Assembly: GCF_037546185.1 (NCBI RefSeq)
Contig: NZ_JAWMWH010000003.1
Coordinates: forward strand, 248,001 to 312,000
DNA: 64,000 nt
Reading direction: 5' to 3'
Origin: Nicoliella lavandulae
GTDB taxonomy: Bacteria; Bacillota; Bacilli; Lactobacillales; Lactobacillaceae
Part shown: piece after piece, positions 25,463-34,138 of the stretch
Position numbering within the stretch: position 1 is the stretch's first letter
Layout of the letters: every line of letters begins with the position of its first letter
Translations under genes and position numbers: made by a program
The notes under the pieces: generated by a model
The model's input: only the letters and a program-made list of their open reading frames with translations
Told to the model about the DNA's origin: nothing
Database searches by the model: none

Positions 25463-26743
25463 ATGACAGAACCTAAATTACATTTTGAAACCCTACAAGT
25501 CCACGCAGGACAAACCGTTGATCCAGAAACTGGTTCTAGAGCAGTACCTATTTATCAAACGACTTCATATGTATTCAAAGATTCACAACAAGCCGCAGAC
25601 CGATTTGGCTTGAAGGAACCGGGTAACATTTATACCCGATTAACAAATCCAACGACTGATGTAGTTGATAAACGGGTGGCAGCCTTAGAAAATGGTACTG
25701 CCGGAGTAACATTAGCCACTGGTTCGGCGGCCATTACAGCAGCCATCTTGAACATTGCTGGACAAGGTGATGAAATTGTAGCCGCTAGCACATTGTATGG
25801 CGGAACGTATGACTTATTTGCAGTAACCCTACCTAAGTTAGGGATTAAGACTCATTTCGTGGATCCTGATGATCCAGAAAATTTTGCTAAGGCAATTACG
25901 GATAAGACCAAGGCGGTATATGTAGAAAGTATTGGGAACCCCAATATTAACTTAGTTGATTTTGATGCAATTGCTAAGATCGCGCATGCTCATAACATTT
26001 TATTCATTGTTGATAATACATTTGGCACCCCATATTTAATTCAACCATTGGAACATGGTGCCGACGTTGTGGTCCATTCTGCAACTAAGTTTATTGGTGG
26101 CCACGGGACTACAATGGGTGGCGTTATCGTTGAAAATGGGAAGTTCGATTATCGAGCTAGCGGGAAGTATCCCGGATTCACCGAACCCAACGCGCAATAT
26201 AATGGACTAGTATTTGCTGATCTGAAGGGTGCGGCCTTTACGACTAAAGTCAGAGCAGAAACCCTTCGTGATTTAGGGGCGGCAATCAGTCCATTTAATT
26301 CCTTCCTGTTATTACAAGGACTGGAATCACTATCATTACGGGTTCAAAGACATGTTTCCAACACCGAAAAAGTGGTTGATTTCTTAGCCCAACATCCTAA
26401 AGTAGCATGGATCAAATACCCATACTTAAAGGATAGTAAATACCACTCATTAGCTAAGAAGTATTTCCCAAGAGGCGTTGGTTCAATCTTTACCCTAGGA
26501 TTAACCGGTGGTGAAAAAGCGGGGAAGGAATTGATTAGCAACTTAAAACTATTTTCACTATTAGCTAACGTGGCAGATGCTAAATCATTGATTATTCACC
26601 CCGCTTCGACTACCCATGCGCAGTTGAACGAAGAACAACTACGTGCAGCTGGGGTTACTCCTGATTTGATTCGGGTTTCGATTGGGATTGAAAACGCAGA
26701 TGACTTAATTGCAGATTTAAAACAAGCATTAGATAAAATATAA
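25463..26743 (+). CDS. metY: O-acetylhomoserine sulfhydrylase (aminocarboxypropyltransferase)
   Basis: 426 residues, PLP-dependent Cys/Met metabolism family, fold type I. Makes homocysteine from O-acetylhomoserine and sulfide. FETLQVHAGQ at the start, SATKFIGGHG with the PLP lysine (about residue 210), and the insertion GKYPGFTEPNAQYNGL that marks sulfhydrylases. The ATG at 25463 follows GTGAGG; the earlier in-frame ATG at 25442 lies upstream of that ribosome site and is rejected. Confidence 0.92.
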   Translation: MTEPKLHFETLQVHAGQTVDPETGSRAVPIYQTTSYVFKDSQQAADRFGLKEPGNIYTRLTNPTTDVVDKRVAALENGTAGVTLATGSAAITAAILNIAGQGDEIVAASTLYGGTYDLFAVTLPKLGIKTHFVDPDDPENFAKAITDKTKAVYVESIGNPNINLVDFDAIAKIAHAHNILFIVDNTFGTPYLIQPLEHGADVVVHSATKFIGGHGTTMGGVIVENGKFDYRASGKYPGFTEPNAQYNGLVFADLKGAAFTTKVRAETLRDLGAAISPFNSFLLLQGLESLSLRVQRHVSNTEKVVDFLAQHPKVAWIKYPYLKDSKYHSLAKKYFPRGVGSIFTLGLTGGEKAGKELISNLKLFSLLANVADAKSLIIHPASTTHAQLNEEQLRAAGVTPDLIRVSIGIENADDLIADLKQALDKI

Positions 26744-26759
26744 AGGAAGCGTGATATTT

Positions 26760-27908
26760 ATGTGTAGCGATTGTACATGGCAACGAAAGATTGATACGAT
26801 TTTAGCGCAAGCGGGTAACCGCGTGGACAATGTAACGGGTGCGATTTCCATGCCGCTTTATTTTTCAACGGCATATCGACATGCGGGACTAGGTAAGTCA
26901 ACTGGGTATGATTACTCACGGATGACTGAACCAACACGGGATGTGTTGGAGGATGTTTTAGCAAAACTTGAAAATGGGTATAAAGCATATGCAGTTTCAT
27001 CAGGAATGGCAGCAATTCAGTTAGTATTTACCCAATTTAACACCGGTGATCACATTGTAGTTTCTGATGATTTATATGGCGGGTCATTCCGGTTCTTTGA
27101 TCTATTAGCGAACCACTACCATTTACGGTTTAGTAAGTGGGATGGAAAAGATTATGATCAATTGGATAAATTGCTCCAGGATGATGCCAAGGCAGTCTGG
27201 ATCGAAACACCATCTAATCCAACTATGAAGGTGATTGATATTCAAGCCGTCGCCGAACATACCCATGCCGTTAATGCGCAATTAATTGTTGATAATACTT
27301 TCTATACCCCATTGATTCAACAACCATTGAATCTAGGCGCAGATGTTGTTGTGCACAGTGCTACTAAATATCTATCCGGGCATAATGATCTACTAGCCGG
27401 CGTAGTGGTTTGTAAGACTGAAGCCACTGCAACAGAAATTGGGAATAACTTAATTACGATTGGTTCGAATTTATCACCATTTGATTCTTGGTTACTAATT
27501 CGTAGCCTTAAGACCTTGCCATTACGGTTGCATAAACAAGAAGCAAATGCCCAAGCAATTGTAGCGGCCCTTCGCCAATCTGATTTAATTGAAAATGTTT
27601 TATATCCTGGTCGCGGTGGGATGATTAGCGTTTATGTCAAACCAGCGGTCAATGTTGACCAATTCTTACAACACCTTCAAGTTTTATCCTTTGCGGAAAG
27701 TTTAGGGGGGACCGAGAGTCTAGTGACGGTGCCTGCAATTCAAACTCATGCGAACTTGAGTCCAGAGCAACGAAGTGCAGCGGGGATTACTGACAATTTG
27801 TTGCGGATCTCATGTGGGATTGAAGATAGCACCGACTTAATTCATGATTTAAAACAGGCACTAACCAGTGCTAGCAAGCCAGCGGAGGTGGATTCGAATG
27901 CCAAATAA
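26760..27908 (+). CDS. cystathionine gamma-synthase-like enzyme (MetB/MetI)
   Basis: 382 residues, PLP-dependent Cys/Met family. The PLP lysine is in HSATKYLSGHND (about residue 200) and YDYSRMTEPTRD and ETPSNPTM are conserved. Probably joins acylhomoserine and cysteine to cystathionine, or uses sulfide as Bacillus MetI does. ATG at 26760 with AAAGGAAG 10 bases upstream; the in-frame GTG at 26751 touches the ribosome site. The next gene, a paralog, overlaps it by 11 bases, giving a metI-metC-like pair. Confidence 0.82.
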   Translation: MCSDCTWQRKIDTILAQAGNRVDNVTGAISMPLYFSTAYRHAGLGKSTGYDYSRMTEPTRDVLEDVLAKLENGYKAYAVSSGMAAIQLVFTQFNTGDHIVVSDDLYGGSFRFFDLLANHYHLRFSKWDGKDYDQLDKLLQDDAKAVWIETPSNPTMKVIDIQAVAEHTHAVNAQLIVDNTFYTPLIQQPLNLGADVVVHSATKYLSGHNDLLAGVVVCKTEATATEIGNNLITIGSNLSPFDSWLLIRSLKTLPLRLHKQEANAQAIVAALRQSDLIENVLYPGRGGMISVYVKPAVNVDQFLQHLQVLSFAESLGGTESLVTVPAIQTHANLSPEQRSAAGITDNLLRISCGIEDSTDLIHDLKQALTSASKPAEVDSNAK

Positions 27909-29058
27909 TCATTTTTCAGATTGGACCGAGGTAATCAAAAGTACCACTAAACCAGATCCAGCAACGGGTGCGATCAATCCACCAATTCAATTATCATCTA
28001 CGTTTGAACAACGTGATTTTGATCACTTTGGCAAGTGGGATTACTCCAGAAGTGGTAATCCGACTCGGGATGTATTGGAAGCTAGTATTGCAAGTCTAGA
28101 ACATGGGACCCGTGGCTTTGCATTTTCAACCGGGATGGCTGCGATCTCCACTGCACTGTTGACATTAAATCAGGGTGATCACATTATCCTGACCAAAAAT
28201 GTTTATGGTGGTACGTTTAGATTAGTAACTCAAGTGTTGGTCAAGTATGGAATTGAATATACGTTTGTGGACTTAGGGGATGAAGATGCACTACGGGGTG
28301 CTTTTCAAGATAATACCAAGGTCGTATACATTGAAACGCCATCCAATCCCACCTTACAGGTTACAAACATTGCCGATGTGGCAGCAATTGCCCATGAACA
28401 TGATGCTTTAGCATTTGTGGATAATACATTTATGACGCCAGTCCTACAAAAGCCATTAGACTTAGGGGCCGACTTAGTTGTTCACAGTGGTACTAAGTTC
28501 TTGGCGGGGCACAGTGATATTTTAGCTGGCTTGGTGGTGACTAAGGATGAACAACTAGGCGATCAAGTATACTTCTTGCAAAATGCCATGGGGGCCACAC
28601 TAGGGGTTTCTGATTGTTGGTTATTGTTGCGGGGAATTAAGACATTGGCGGTAAGAATGGAAAAAGAGTCAGCAAATGCATTAGCACTAGCTCAGTGGTT
28701 AGAACAACAACCATTGGTAACTAAGGTCAATTATCCAGGACTTGCTTCATCCCCAGAACATGATGTTCAATTAGCCCAAGCTAAATCAGGCGGGGCCGTC
28801 CTATCTTTTGATATTGGTAGTGAAGATAACGTTAGAAAGTTAGTTGATCTATTAAAAATTCCAGTGTTCTCCGTTTCATTAGGAGCTGTGGAATCGATCA
28901 TTTCCTATCCGCCTAAAATGTCACATGCGGAAATGAATCCGGCAGAACGGCATGCGCGTGGCATTACCGATGGACTATTAAGATATTCAGTCGGTTTAGA
29001 AGATATTGATGATTTAAAACATGATTTGAAAACAGCGTTCGATCAAATTGAACACTAA
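27898..29058 (+). CDS. cystathionine beta-lyase (MetC-like, PLP-dependent)
   Basis: 386 residues, paralog of the preceding enzyme. HSGTKFLAGHSD carries the PLP lysine; WDYSRSGNPTRD and ETPSNPTLQ match lyases of this family. It most likely splits cystathionine to homocysteine, pyruvate and ammonia; gamma-lyase activity is possible from the sequence. GGAGGTGG before the ATG at 27898 lies in the end of the upstream gene. Last gene of the methionine operon. Confidence 0.82.
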   Translation: MPNNHFSDWTEVIKSTTKPDPATGAINPPIQLSSTFEQRDFDHFGKWDYSRSGNPTRDVLEASIASLEHGTRGFAFSTGMAAISTALLTLNQGDHIILTKNVYGGTFRLVTQVLVKYGIEYTFVDLGDEDALRGAFQDNTKVVYIETPSNPTLQVTNIADVAAIAHEHDALAFVDNTFMTPVLQKPLDLGADLVVHSGTKFLAGHSDILAGLVVTKDEQLGDQVYFLQNAMGATLGVSDCWLLLRGIKTLAVRMEKESANALALAQWLEQQPLVTKVNYPGLASSPEHDVQLAQAKSGGAVLSFDIGSEDNVRKLVDLLKIPVFSVSLGAVESIISYPPKMSHAEMNPAERHARGITDGLLRYSVGLEDIDDLKHDLKTAFDQIEH

Positions 29059-29086
29059 AAAAACGGCTAATGTTAGCCGTTTTTTT
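29057..29086. terminator. bidirectional terminator after the methionine operon
   Basis: AAAAAAACGGCTAA with a TG loop and perfect complement, T runs on both strands, separates converging genes. Confidence 0.9.
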
Positions 29087-29315
29087 AGTTGCTACTGATT
29101 TGATAAAGGGCAATGGCAGTTAAAACACCACCAATAATGGTGATTAACAACCCCCATTTAATAAGCTTGCCACCAATTCCATCCCACGCTGGTTTATTCT
29201 GCAGCGCGCGGAATTTAAAGGCTGTCCAACCAATTCCCATTATTAAGATTCCACAGAATAGGATGGCATAAGCAATGATAATTAAATAATTAATGGTTTG
29301 TGGAAATTGATTCAT
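29085..29315 (-). CDS. small membrane protein
   Basis: 76 residues with two transmembrane segments (about 10-32 and 51-70) and a short charged loop with PAWDGIGGK between them. No family recognised. GAGAGAA precedes the ATG. It lies 24 bases downstream of the alpha/beta hydrolase gene on the same strand and is probably co-transcribed with it. Confidence 0.65.
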   Translation of the reverse strand: MNQFPQTINYLIIIAYAILFCGILIMGIGWTAFKFRALQNKPAWDGIGGKLIKWGLLITIIGGVLTAIALYQISSN

Positions 29316-29339
29316 AAAGATTCTCTCCCATGTTAGTAA

Positions 29340-30290
29340 TTAATGCATATATTTAGCTAGGAACTGCTTAATCGTTTTTTCATATAGTTGCTTATCATGT
29401 TCATATGATCGTGCATGACTAGCACCCTTAACAATTAGTAGTTGTTTAGGCCCTTGACTGGCTTTATATAGTGGATAGACCATCTTCGTTGGAACAAAAT
29501 GATCATTGCTACCATGAATAAAGAGCATGGGGCGTTTATTTTTGGCAACTTGTTTTAACGCATTACCATCTTCATAGAAAAAGCCATTTTTAACCTTGTT
29601 GATCACACTGATCATTGGTTCCAATGGATAAAAAGGAATCGTTGGCAGGTGATACAATTGCTTAGCTTCATACTTCAACTCATTATGAATGCTATCGTAC
29701 CCACAGTCTTCGATAAATGCTTTGACTTGGTGCGGAACGTCTTTTTCACCACTGACCATCATGGTCGTTGCACCCCCCATACTGACCCCGAACATGACGA
29801 TCTTAGATGACTGACCGTTAGCATTAATGACCTTATGGATCCACTTTAAATAGTCTAGTCGATCTGGCCAACCGTAACCAATGTAGTTACCCTGACTATC
29901 GCCTTGTCCGCGATCATCTGGTAATAAGACGTTATAACCTAGCTTATGAAATAGTGCGGCATAGGTACCCATGGTATTTTTGTTGCCCATATAACCATGT
30001 GCGATGACTACGGTACGGTTAGTTTTATGTTGGGCGGGGATGTAGTAAGCATCTAGTTTTAAATTACCAGTAGCTGATTTTTCGTACCATCGTTGTTTCT
30101 TAACATTTTGGTACCACTTTTCATTATCATATAAGGGATTATTTCTGGTAATTTGATTATTTGATAAGAATGATTTACTAGTAGGTACAGATATGACCCG
30201 ATATAAATAAGCACTAGCGATACATAAAATAATTGCTAGAATCGCAATTATTGTCGATATAGTAATGATGATTTTACGTTTGAGACTCAT
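29340..30290 (-). CDS. membrane-anchored alpha/beta hydrolase
   Basis: 316 residues. One N-terminal membrane segment (about 7-30) with the catalytic domain outside. The oxyanion region is IAHGYMGNK, the nucleophile elbow GVSMGGA (Ser about 171), Asp in HGSNDHFVP and His in GASHARS complete the triad. Resembles the YkaA/BAAT-like lactobacillus cell-envelope esterase/peptidase group (DUF-type S9-like hydrolases); substrate unknown. AAGAAGG ribosome site. Confidence 0.8.
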   Translation of the reverse strand: MSLKRKIIITISTIIAILAIILCIASAYLYRVISVPTSKSFLSNNQITRNNPLYDNEKWYQNVKKQRWYEKSATGNLKLDAYYIPAQHKTNRTVVIAHGYMGNKNTMGTYAALFHKLGYNVLLPDDRGQGDSQGNYIGYGWPDRLDYLKWIHKVINANGQSSKIVMFGVSMGGATTMMVSGEKDVPHQVKAFIEDCGYDSIHNELKYEAKQLYHLPTIPFYPLEPMISVINKVKNGFFYEDGNALKQVAKNKRPMLFIHGSNDHFVPTKMVYPLYKASQGPKQLLIVKGASHARSYEHDKQLYEKTIKQFLAKYMH

Positions 30291-30367
30291 GATTTGACGA
30301 CCTTCTTTTTGGATTAATTATCATTTTACCATTAAAAATGCTCCTATGTCAATAACTTGGACTGATT

Positions 30368-31144
30368 TTATGTAGTTTTGACCAAGCTAATTCTTTCATT
30401 GTTATACCATCTTACGTACCAATCAATACCTGCAATTGCCTCTTCTATGCTTTCAAACTTTGTTTGAAATACTAATTCACGTTTTAGCATTGAATGAAAG
30501 TTTTCAATGTAAGTATTGTCGTATGGATGGCCTTTCAATGAATATGAATGCTTGATATTAAGTTTGTTTAATAACTTTTCAAATAAATCACTGGTATATT
30601 GACTTCCCATATCACTGTGTAAAAACATAGGTTTGCTAGTCTTTTTCACCGCTTTAAGCATGGTATTAGTTACTAATTCTGCAGTCATTTCATTACAAAC
30701 CTGATGGGCAATAACCTTATGGTTATTAGGATTATAGACACTGGCTAAATAAACCCACTTGTGATTCGTTAGTGGAATATAGGTAATGTCAGCACACCAA
30801 GCAGAACGCCAGTCCTGACGGACTAAGTTAGCACGTTGTTCATAATCATTATGGGTGGTTGGTTTGCGATATTTTTTGTTCATTACTGAATGAATTTTCA
30901 TGGAATGCATTAGCTTCCAGACGGTTCTAGAGCTGACCTGTAATCCTTTATTTAAGAGGACTTGATGAATTCTGGGATACCCATAAACATAACGGCTTTG
31001 TTGCCAGGCAACTAAAATTTCTCGTTTTAAAATTAGATTATGATGATCACGTTTTGTTGGTTGATGATTAGTCCAATAATAATAGGTACTCTTAGGCATT
31101 TTAAAAGCTCTTAAAATGGTTGCTAAGCGGTGTCCATGTTCCAA
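30368..31144 (-). CDS. IS3-family transposase OrfB (DDE integrase domain)
   Basis: 258 residues as drawn from a TTG, but the frame stays open upstream to the slippery site at 31210-31216, so it is normally made as an OrfAB fusion. DDE residues: Asp in WCADITYIP, Asp in FLHSDMGSQY and Glu in YIENFHSMLKRE. The HTH_21-like region precedes it. The C-terminus ends soon after NERISLVKTT, close to the IS end. Confidence 0.9.
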   Translation of the reverse strand: MEHGHRLATILRAFKMPKSTYYYWTNHQPTKRDHHNLILKREILVAWQQSRYVYGYPRIHQVLLNKGLQVSSRTVWKLMHSMKIHSVMNKKYRKPTTHNDYEQRANLVRQDWRSAWCADITYIPLTNHKWVYLASVYNPNNHKVIAHQVCNEMTAELVTNTMLKAVKKTSKPMFLHSDMGSQYTSDLFEKLLNKLNIKHSYSLKGHPYDNTYIENFHSMLKRELVFQTKFESIEEAIAGIDWYVRWYNNERISLVKTT

Positions 31145-31179
31145 ACTATCTTTAATGAAGCCTAAGGCTTCATTAATTG

Positions 31180-31440
31180 TTAGCGCTTGCCAAGTAACAC
31201 CGCGGCTCGTTTTAAAATTTCAAGTTCCTCTTGAGTCTCAGCTAACTTATTTTCCATTTGAATATATTTTTCATATGAAATACTTTTACCATCAACATTA
31301 ATCGTCTTGGCTTGCTTGATCCAACGATTGATTGTATTAGTAGAAATATTATAATCCTTAGCAAGTGAAGTGATACTACGTCCTTGTTTTGCTAGTGCAA
31401 TAATTGAATCTCTTAATTCTTTAGAATATGATTTTGGCAT
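31180..31440 (-). CDS. IS3-family OrfA (helix-turn-helix)
   Basis: 86 residues with a helix-turn-helix (SITSLAKDYNISTNTINRW, about 22-40) that binds the IS ends and a C-terminal leucine-zipper-like stretch (KLAETQEELEILKR). The heptamer T-TTA-AAA at 31216-31210 on the minus strand (frame ATT TTA AAA) is a classic -1 slip site; after a slip the frame reads through into OrfB without a stop. Confidence 0.9.
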   Translation of the reverse strand: MPKSYSKELRDSIIALAKQGRSITSLAKDYNISTNTINRWIKQAKTINVDGKSISYEKYIQMENKLAETQEELEILKRAAVLLGKR

Positions 31441-31506
31441 AATAAAAACTCCTTTAATAATAATTATACCCGAAAGGGTACGACATAAAAATGGTCTATA
31501 TTATTA

Positions 31507-32073
31507 TCATAGGAGCATACCTATATTTGTACATTGTTCATCTATGGTATATTCGTTAATTTTATTAATACTATCAGTATTTTTTATAGCATCGCAAACT
31601 TTATTATCGCTAATAATAGATTTGATTTGCTCTGGATCTGCCTTTTTGTATTTTGATCCTAGCTGCTTTGATAATTCATTCTCTAAGTTTTTTTCATTTT
31701 GCATACTTTGATTCATGTATTTATAGTGTGCTAGTAGCCATACCTCGAATGATATGTTAGATAATCCTATTTTAATGCCTTTTTTACTAGCATCCTTAAT
31801 CATCTTCAAACATTTATTTTTATTATCATTATCACGATCAAAAATAATAAATATTTTAGTTTGAGAATCCACTGGGTACTTAGAACTTTCTTTAAGCTGT
31901 TTTAATGTCTTCTCTAATAGATTACCACTACCATTATTTAAAATTTTTATTGTGTGTGATGAAGTGAGTCTGAATTCTTTTTTTAAAGCTTTGAAAAAAA
32001 CACTCTCAGTTTCTCCTTCTACAAAAAAGTAAATTTTGGGTTTAGGCTTAAGATTTCTTCTATATCTACTCAC
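31507..32073 (-). CDS. AbiL-type RloB protein (Toprim-like nuclease subunit), C-terminus altered by IS
   Basis: 188 residues. IYFFVEGETESVFF (about 14-27) carries the EGxTE motif and FIIFDRDNDN (about 75) the DxD of Toprim-type nucleases; this is the RloB/AbiLii family that works with an AAA ATPase in phage defence. The start overlaps the ATPase gene by 8 bases. The last four codons (31507-31517) come from the inverted repeat of the IS, so the original C-terminal few residues were replaced. The core motifs are intact, so activity may survive. Confidence 0.75.
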   Translation of the reverse strand: MSRYRRNLKPKPKIYFFVEGETESVFFKALKKEFRLTSSHTIKILNNGSGNLLEKTLKQLKESSKYPVDSQTKIFIIFDRDNDNKNKCLKMIKDASKKGIKIGLSNISFEVWLLAHYKYMNQSMQNEKNLENELSKQLGSKYKKADPEQIKSIISDNKVCDAIKNTDSINKINEYTIDEQCTNIGMLL

Positions 32074-33295
32074 TATCGTTCAACGCCTTTCTTAGTAATC
32101 CTTCATCAACAATTTGAGTAGCCCCATATCTACCTTCTAGATACTGTTTTTTATACTTTACATCTTTTCTCTTAAGTTTTGGATCGTCAAAATCAAATAA
32201 GCTAAATAATTTACTTTGACCATATCGATTTTTTTCAGCGAACCATATCTGGTCTGTTCGTAACTTGCAATCCATAAGCGATAAGTTATGTGTAGTTAGA
32301 ATGAATTGATTATTTTGATCTTTACTATTAATTAGGTTTATTAACGCTTTAGATAGTTCTAAGTGATAGGCTCTATCAAATTCATCAATTAACAAAACTT
32401 TATTTTGATTTGATAATATATTTAAAGCTAATAACACAAATATTTTTGTTCCTTCACTTTCTTCATGAAAAGTTAGTAAAAAATCATTTTCATTAGACTT
32501 ATGAGTAAAATATACATCATATACTTTAGTAGTTTGTGATACACCTTCATCATCACTATCATTAATTAAGCCAAGTCTTTGTGCAATGAATTTAGGACTA
32601 GGTGCTGAATTCTCTTTGACATCAACATCTACAATATTAAAGTCAGCAGCCTGCATAAATTTAATAAATTTACTTTTAAATTTATGATTCATTAACATTT
32701 TAAATCTTACATTAGGAACACTCTTTGTATTTATGAGTATTAATTCATCATAAAACCAACGATATGCTTGACTAGCTTGTTCAACATTATTTTGTTGTGC
32801 AAAAAAAAGCATTAATTGATTTCTTCTAATATTATCTTTAATAGCATTAAGCTGTTCAGGTAAAGTATTGAACTTTTGTCTATCTCGATCAAATATTAGC
32901 TCATTATTAACCAATAATTTTTCTTTTACAACTTCATTTGGATTATATTGAATGCTATATTTATATTCTTTCTGTTTTTTTAAAAATGTAATTTCAAATT
33001 TTGTATCACCTTTTTTGTGTGCAAATGAATCAAAGTTTAATTTCTGAACATCACTTTTTGTAGGAACTACAACTAACTGTCTTAGCATCATTATAGAATA
33101 AATTAAATTCGTTTTACCATTAGCATTTGCGCCAAAAATCATTGATGATTTGAGTAAATTTATTTTTTTATTCTGATTAATTAATTCAAATGTATTATTT
33201 TCTTTATATTTTCTCAATCTAGCCCCTGTTTCCATTGAGAAATCTTGTTCATATTTAAATGACCTATAATTTTCAACCTTAAAATCAATTAGCAT
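32066..33295 (-). CDS. AbiL-type AAA ATPase (RloA / AbiLi)
   Basis: 409 residues. MLIDFKVENYRSFK is the SMC/OLD-like N-terminal strand, IFGANANGKTN (about 53-63) the Walker A motif, KVLLIDEFDRAYH (about 312) Walker B, and FILTTHNLSL the following switch. Such ATPases with RloB partners form two-gene abortive infection systems (AbiL in Lactococcus). It is the first gene of the pair; GATTAAAGGAGAT-like sequence (TCTCCTTT on the plus strand at 33302) gives the ribosome site. Confidence 0.8.
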   Translation of the reverse strand: MLIDFKVENYRSFKYEQDFSMETGARLRKYKENNTFELINQNKKINLLKSSMIFGANANGKTNLIYSIMMLRQLVVVPTKSDVQKLNFDSFAHKKGDTKFEITFLKKQKEYKYSIQYNPNEVVKEKLLVNNELIFDRDRQKFNTLPEQLNAIKDNIRRNQLMLFFAQQNNVEQASQAYRWFYDELILINTKSVPNVRFKMLMNHKFKSKFIKFMQAADFNIVDVDVKENSAPSPKFIAQRLGLINDSDDEGVSQTTKVYDVYFTHKSNENDFLLTFHEESEGTKIFVLLALNILSNQNKVLLIDEFDRAYHLELSKALINLINSKDQNNQFILTTHNLSLMDCKLRTDQIWFAEKNRYGQSKLFSLFDFDDPKLKRKDVKYKKQYLEGRYGATQIVDEGLLRKALNDSE

Positions 33296-33429
33296 AATCT
33301 TATCTCCTTTAAAAACGTTTTTTCGTTTTTAATCCCTTTATGTAATATTATAGTTAAATAAAAAAAAATTCCAAACGTTTTTGCAAAATTTTTGCTTTGT
33401 ATCTAAAAACAGTAAATCATTTAATGAAA

Positions 33430-33821
33430 TTCAATACACTCCGGGGATGCTTCCTCTAGTCCAAAGTAGTGCAAAGCCATCCTCGTACTCGAGTGATTCA
33501 ACACCTTCATCACCAAGCCAATGTTGTAGTTGGATTACTTGTAAACCATAAAAGTCCTGGTCTTTCGCATGGTATGGGTGCCTAGATAGTTGATACCTAG
33601 TAAGTCACCAGTCTTTAACATGACGCGATAGTACTTCGTCTTGCGGCCGTAGGTTTCTTGGTGTTGCGATTATTAGTTAACAACTTCCGTGAATTGATAT
33701 CGTGCTTCTTGAGCTATCTTTGATAACGATATAGGTTATCGGCTACTTGATTCAAGTATATTCGATTGCTTTTTTGCGTCTTTTGGTCCTTGATATACAC
33801 TGAGCGCTTTACTTCATCGTT
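33430..33821 (-). pseudogene. decayed tyrosine recombinase/integrase
   Basis: Reading the minus strand in several frames gives pieces of a phage-type integrase: RSVYIKDQKTQKSNRIYLNQ, then after stops and shifts LGTHTMRKT (the catalytic His-x-x-Arg) and YNIGLVMKVLNHSSTRMALH followed by YFGLEEASPE (tyrosine nucleophile). Several stops interrupt it (for example in VYK-stop-SNYN). It suggests an integrated element once lay here, next to the defence pair. Confidence 0.65.
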
Positions 33822-34085
33822 ATGAAGGCGAACAGCAAAACCAATCAATGGTTATATGCATACTGGTTACCTAAAAAGGTTCACGGCTATAACTGGTTGA
33901 ACACTTATGGCTGGAATCAAAGTGCTGGTGATGGGACCTTTTATAATTTACATCAGTTTGGTAAGCATGAAGTCTTGACCGTTGCTGGAGGCTACAATGT
34001 TTCAGCTTATGGTCATTACTACCGGAGTGCCAAAGTTGCTAAGCAATTAGAACGGGTTAAGTATTCTAATTTCGTTTACTATTAA
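33822..34085 (+). pseudogene. truncated secreted-protein fragment, C-terminal domain only
   Basis: 87 residues with no signal peptide. NQWLYAYW, WLNTYGWNQSAGDGTFYN and the end YYRSAKVAKQLE align with the C-terminal half of the secreted protein at 46402-46899 (NWIYAW, IATYGWNQRFGSGSYFN, YYQTKHLAKHY). The similarity begins exactly where the integrase remnant ends, so the 5' part was lost at that junction. No ribosome site precedes the ATG. Probably not functional. Confidence 0.6.
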
Positions 34086-34089
34086 AAAC

Positions 34090-34134
34090 TTAAAAAATCA
34101 TCGATCAACAATGAAGTGCTGGTCGATGATTTTT
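34090..34134. terminator. bidirectional terminator
   Basis: AAAAATCATCGATCA pairs with TGGTCGATGATTTTT (one wobble), serving azlD on the minus strand and the fragment on the plus strand. Confidence 0.85.
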
Positions 34135-34138
34135 ACGT

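Larger units (their letters stand above)
30339..31517 (-). mobile_element. IS3-family (IS150-like) insertion sequence
   Basis: 1179 bases bounded by imperfect inverted repeats: TGCTCCTATGTCAATAA at 30339 on the plus strand, and TGCTCCTATGATAATAA reading inward on the minus strand from 31517, both starting TG as usual for IS3. It carries orfA and orfB on the minus strand with a -1 frameshift site. No matching target duplication is seen (AAAA on the left, TACC on the right). The element looks intact. Confidence 0.9.

Noticed and set aside
31370..31711. Plus-strand ORF across the right IS end
   Set aside because: It lies opposite orfA and rloB, which have clear family motifs, and has no ribosome site.
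31507..33295. The ATPase/RloB pair as a retron or a BREX/DISARM part
   Set aside because: No reverse transcriptase, methyltransferase or other partner lies nearby; a two-gene AbiL-type unit explains it fully.
29085..34100. tRNA gene as integration target for the island
   Set aside because: I found no tRNA-like cloverleaf in this region.
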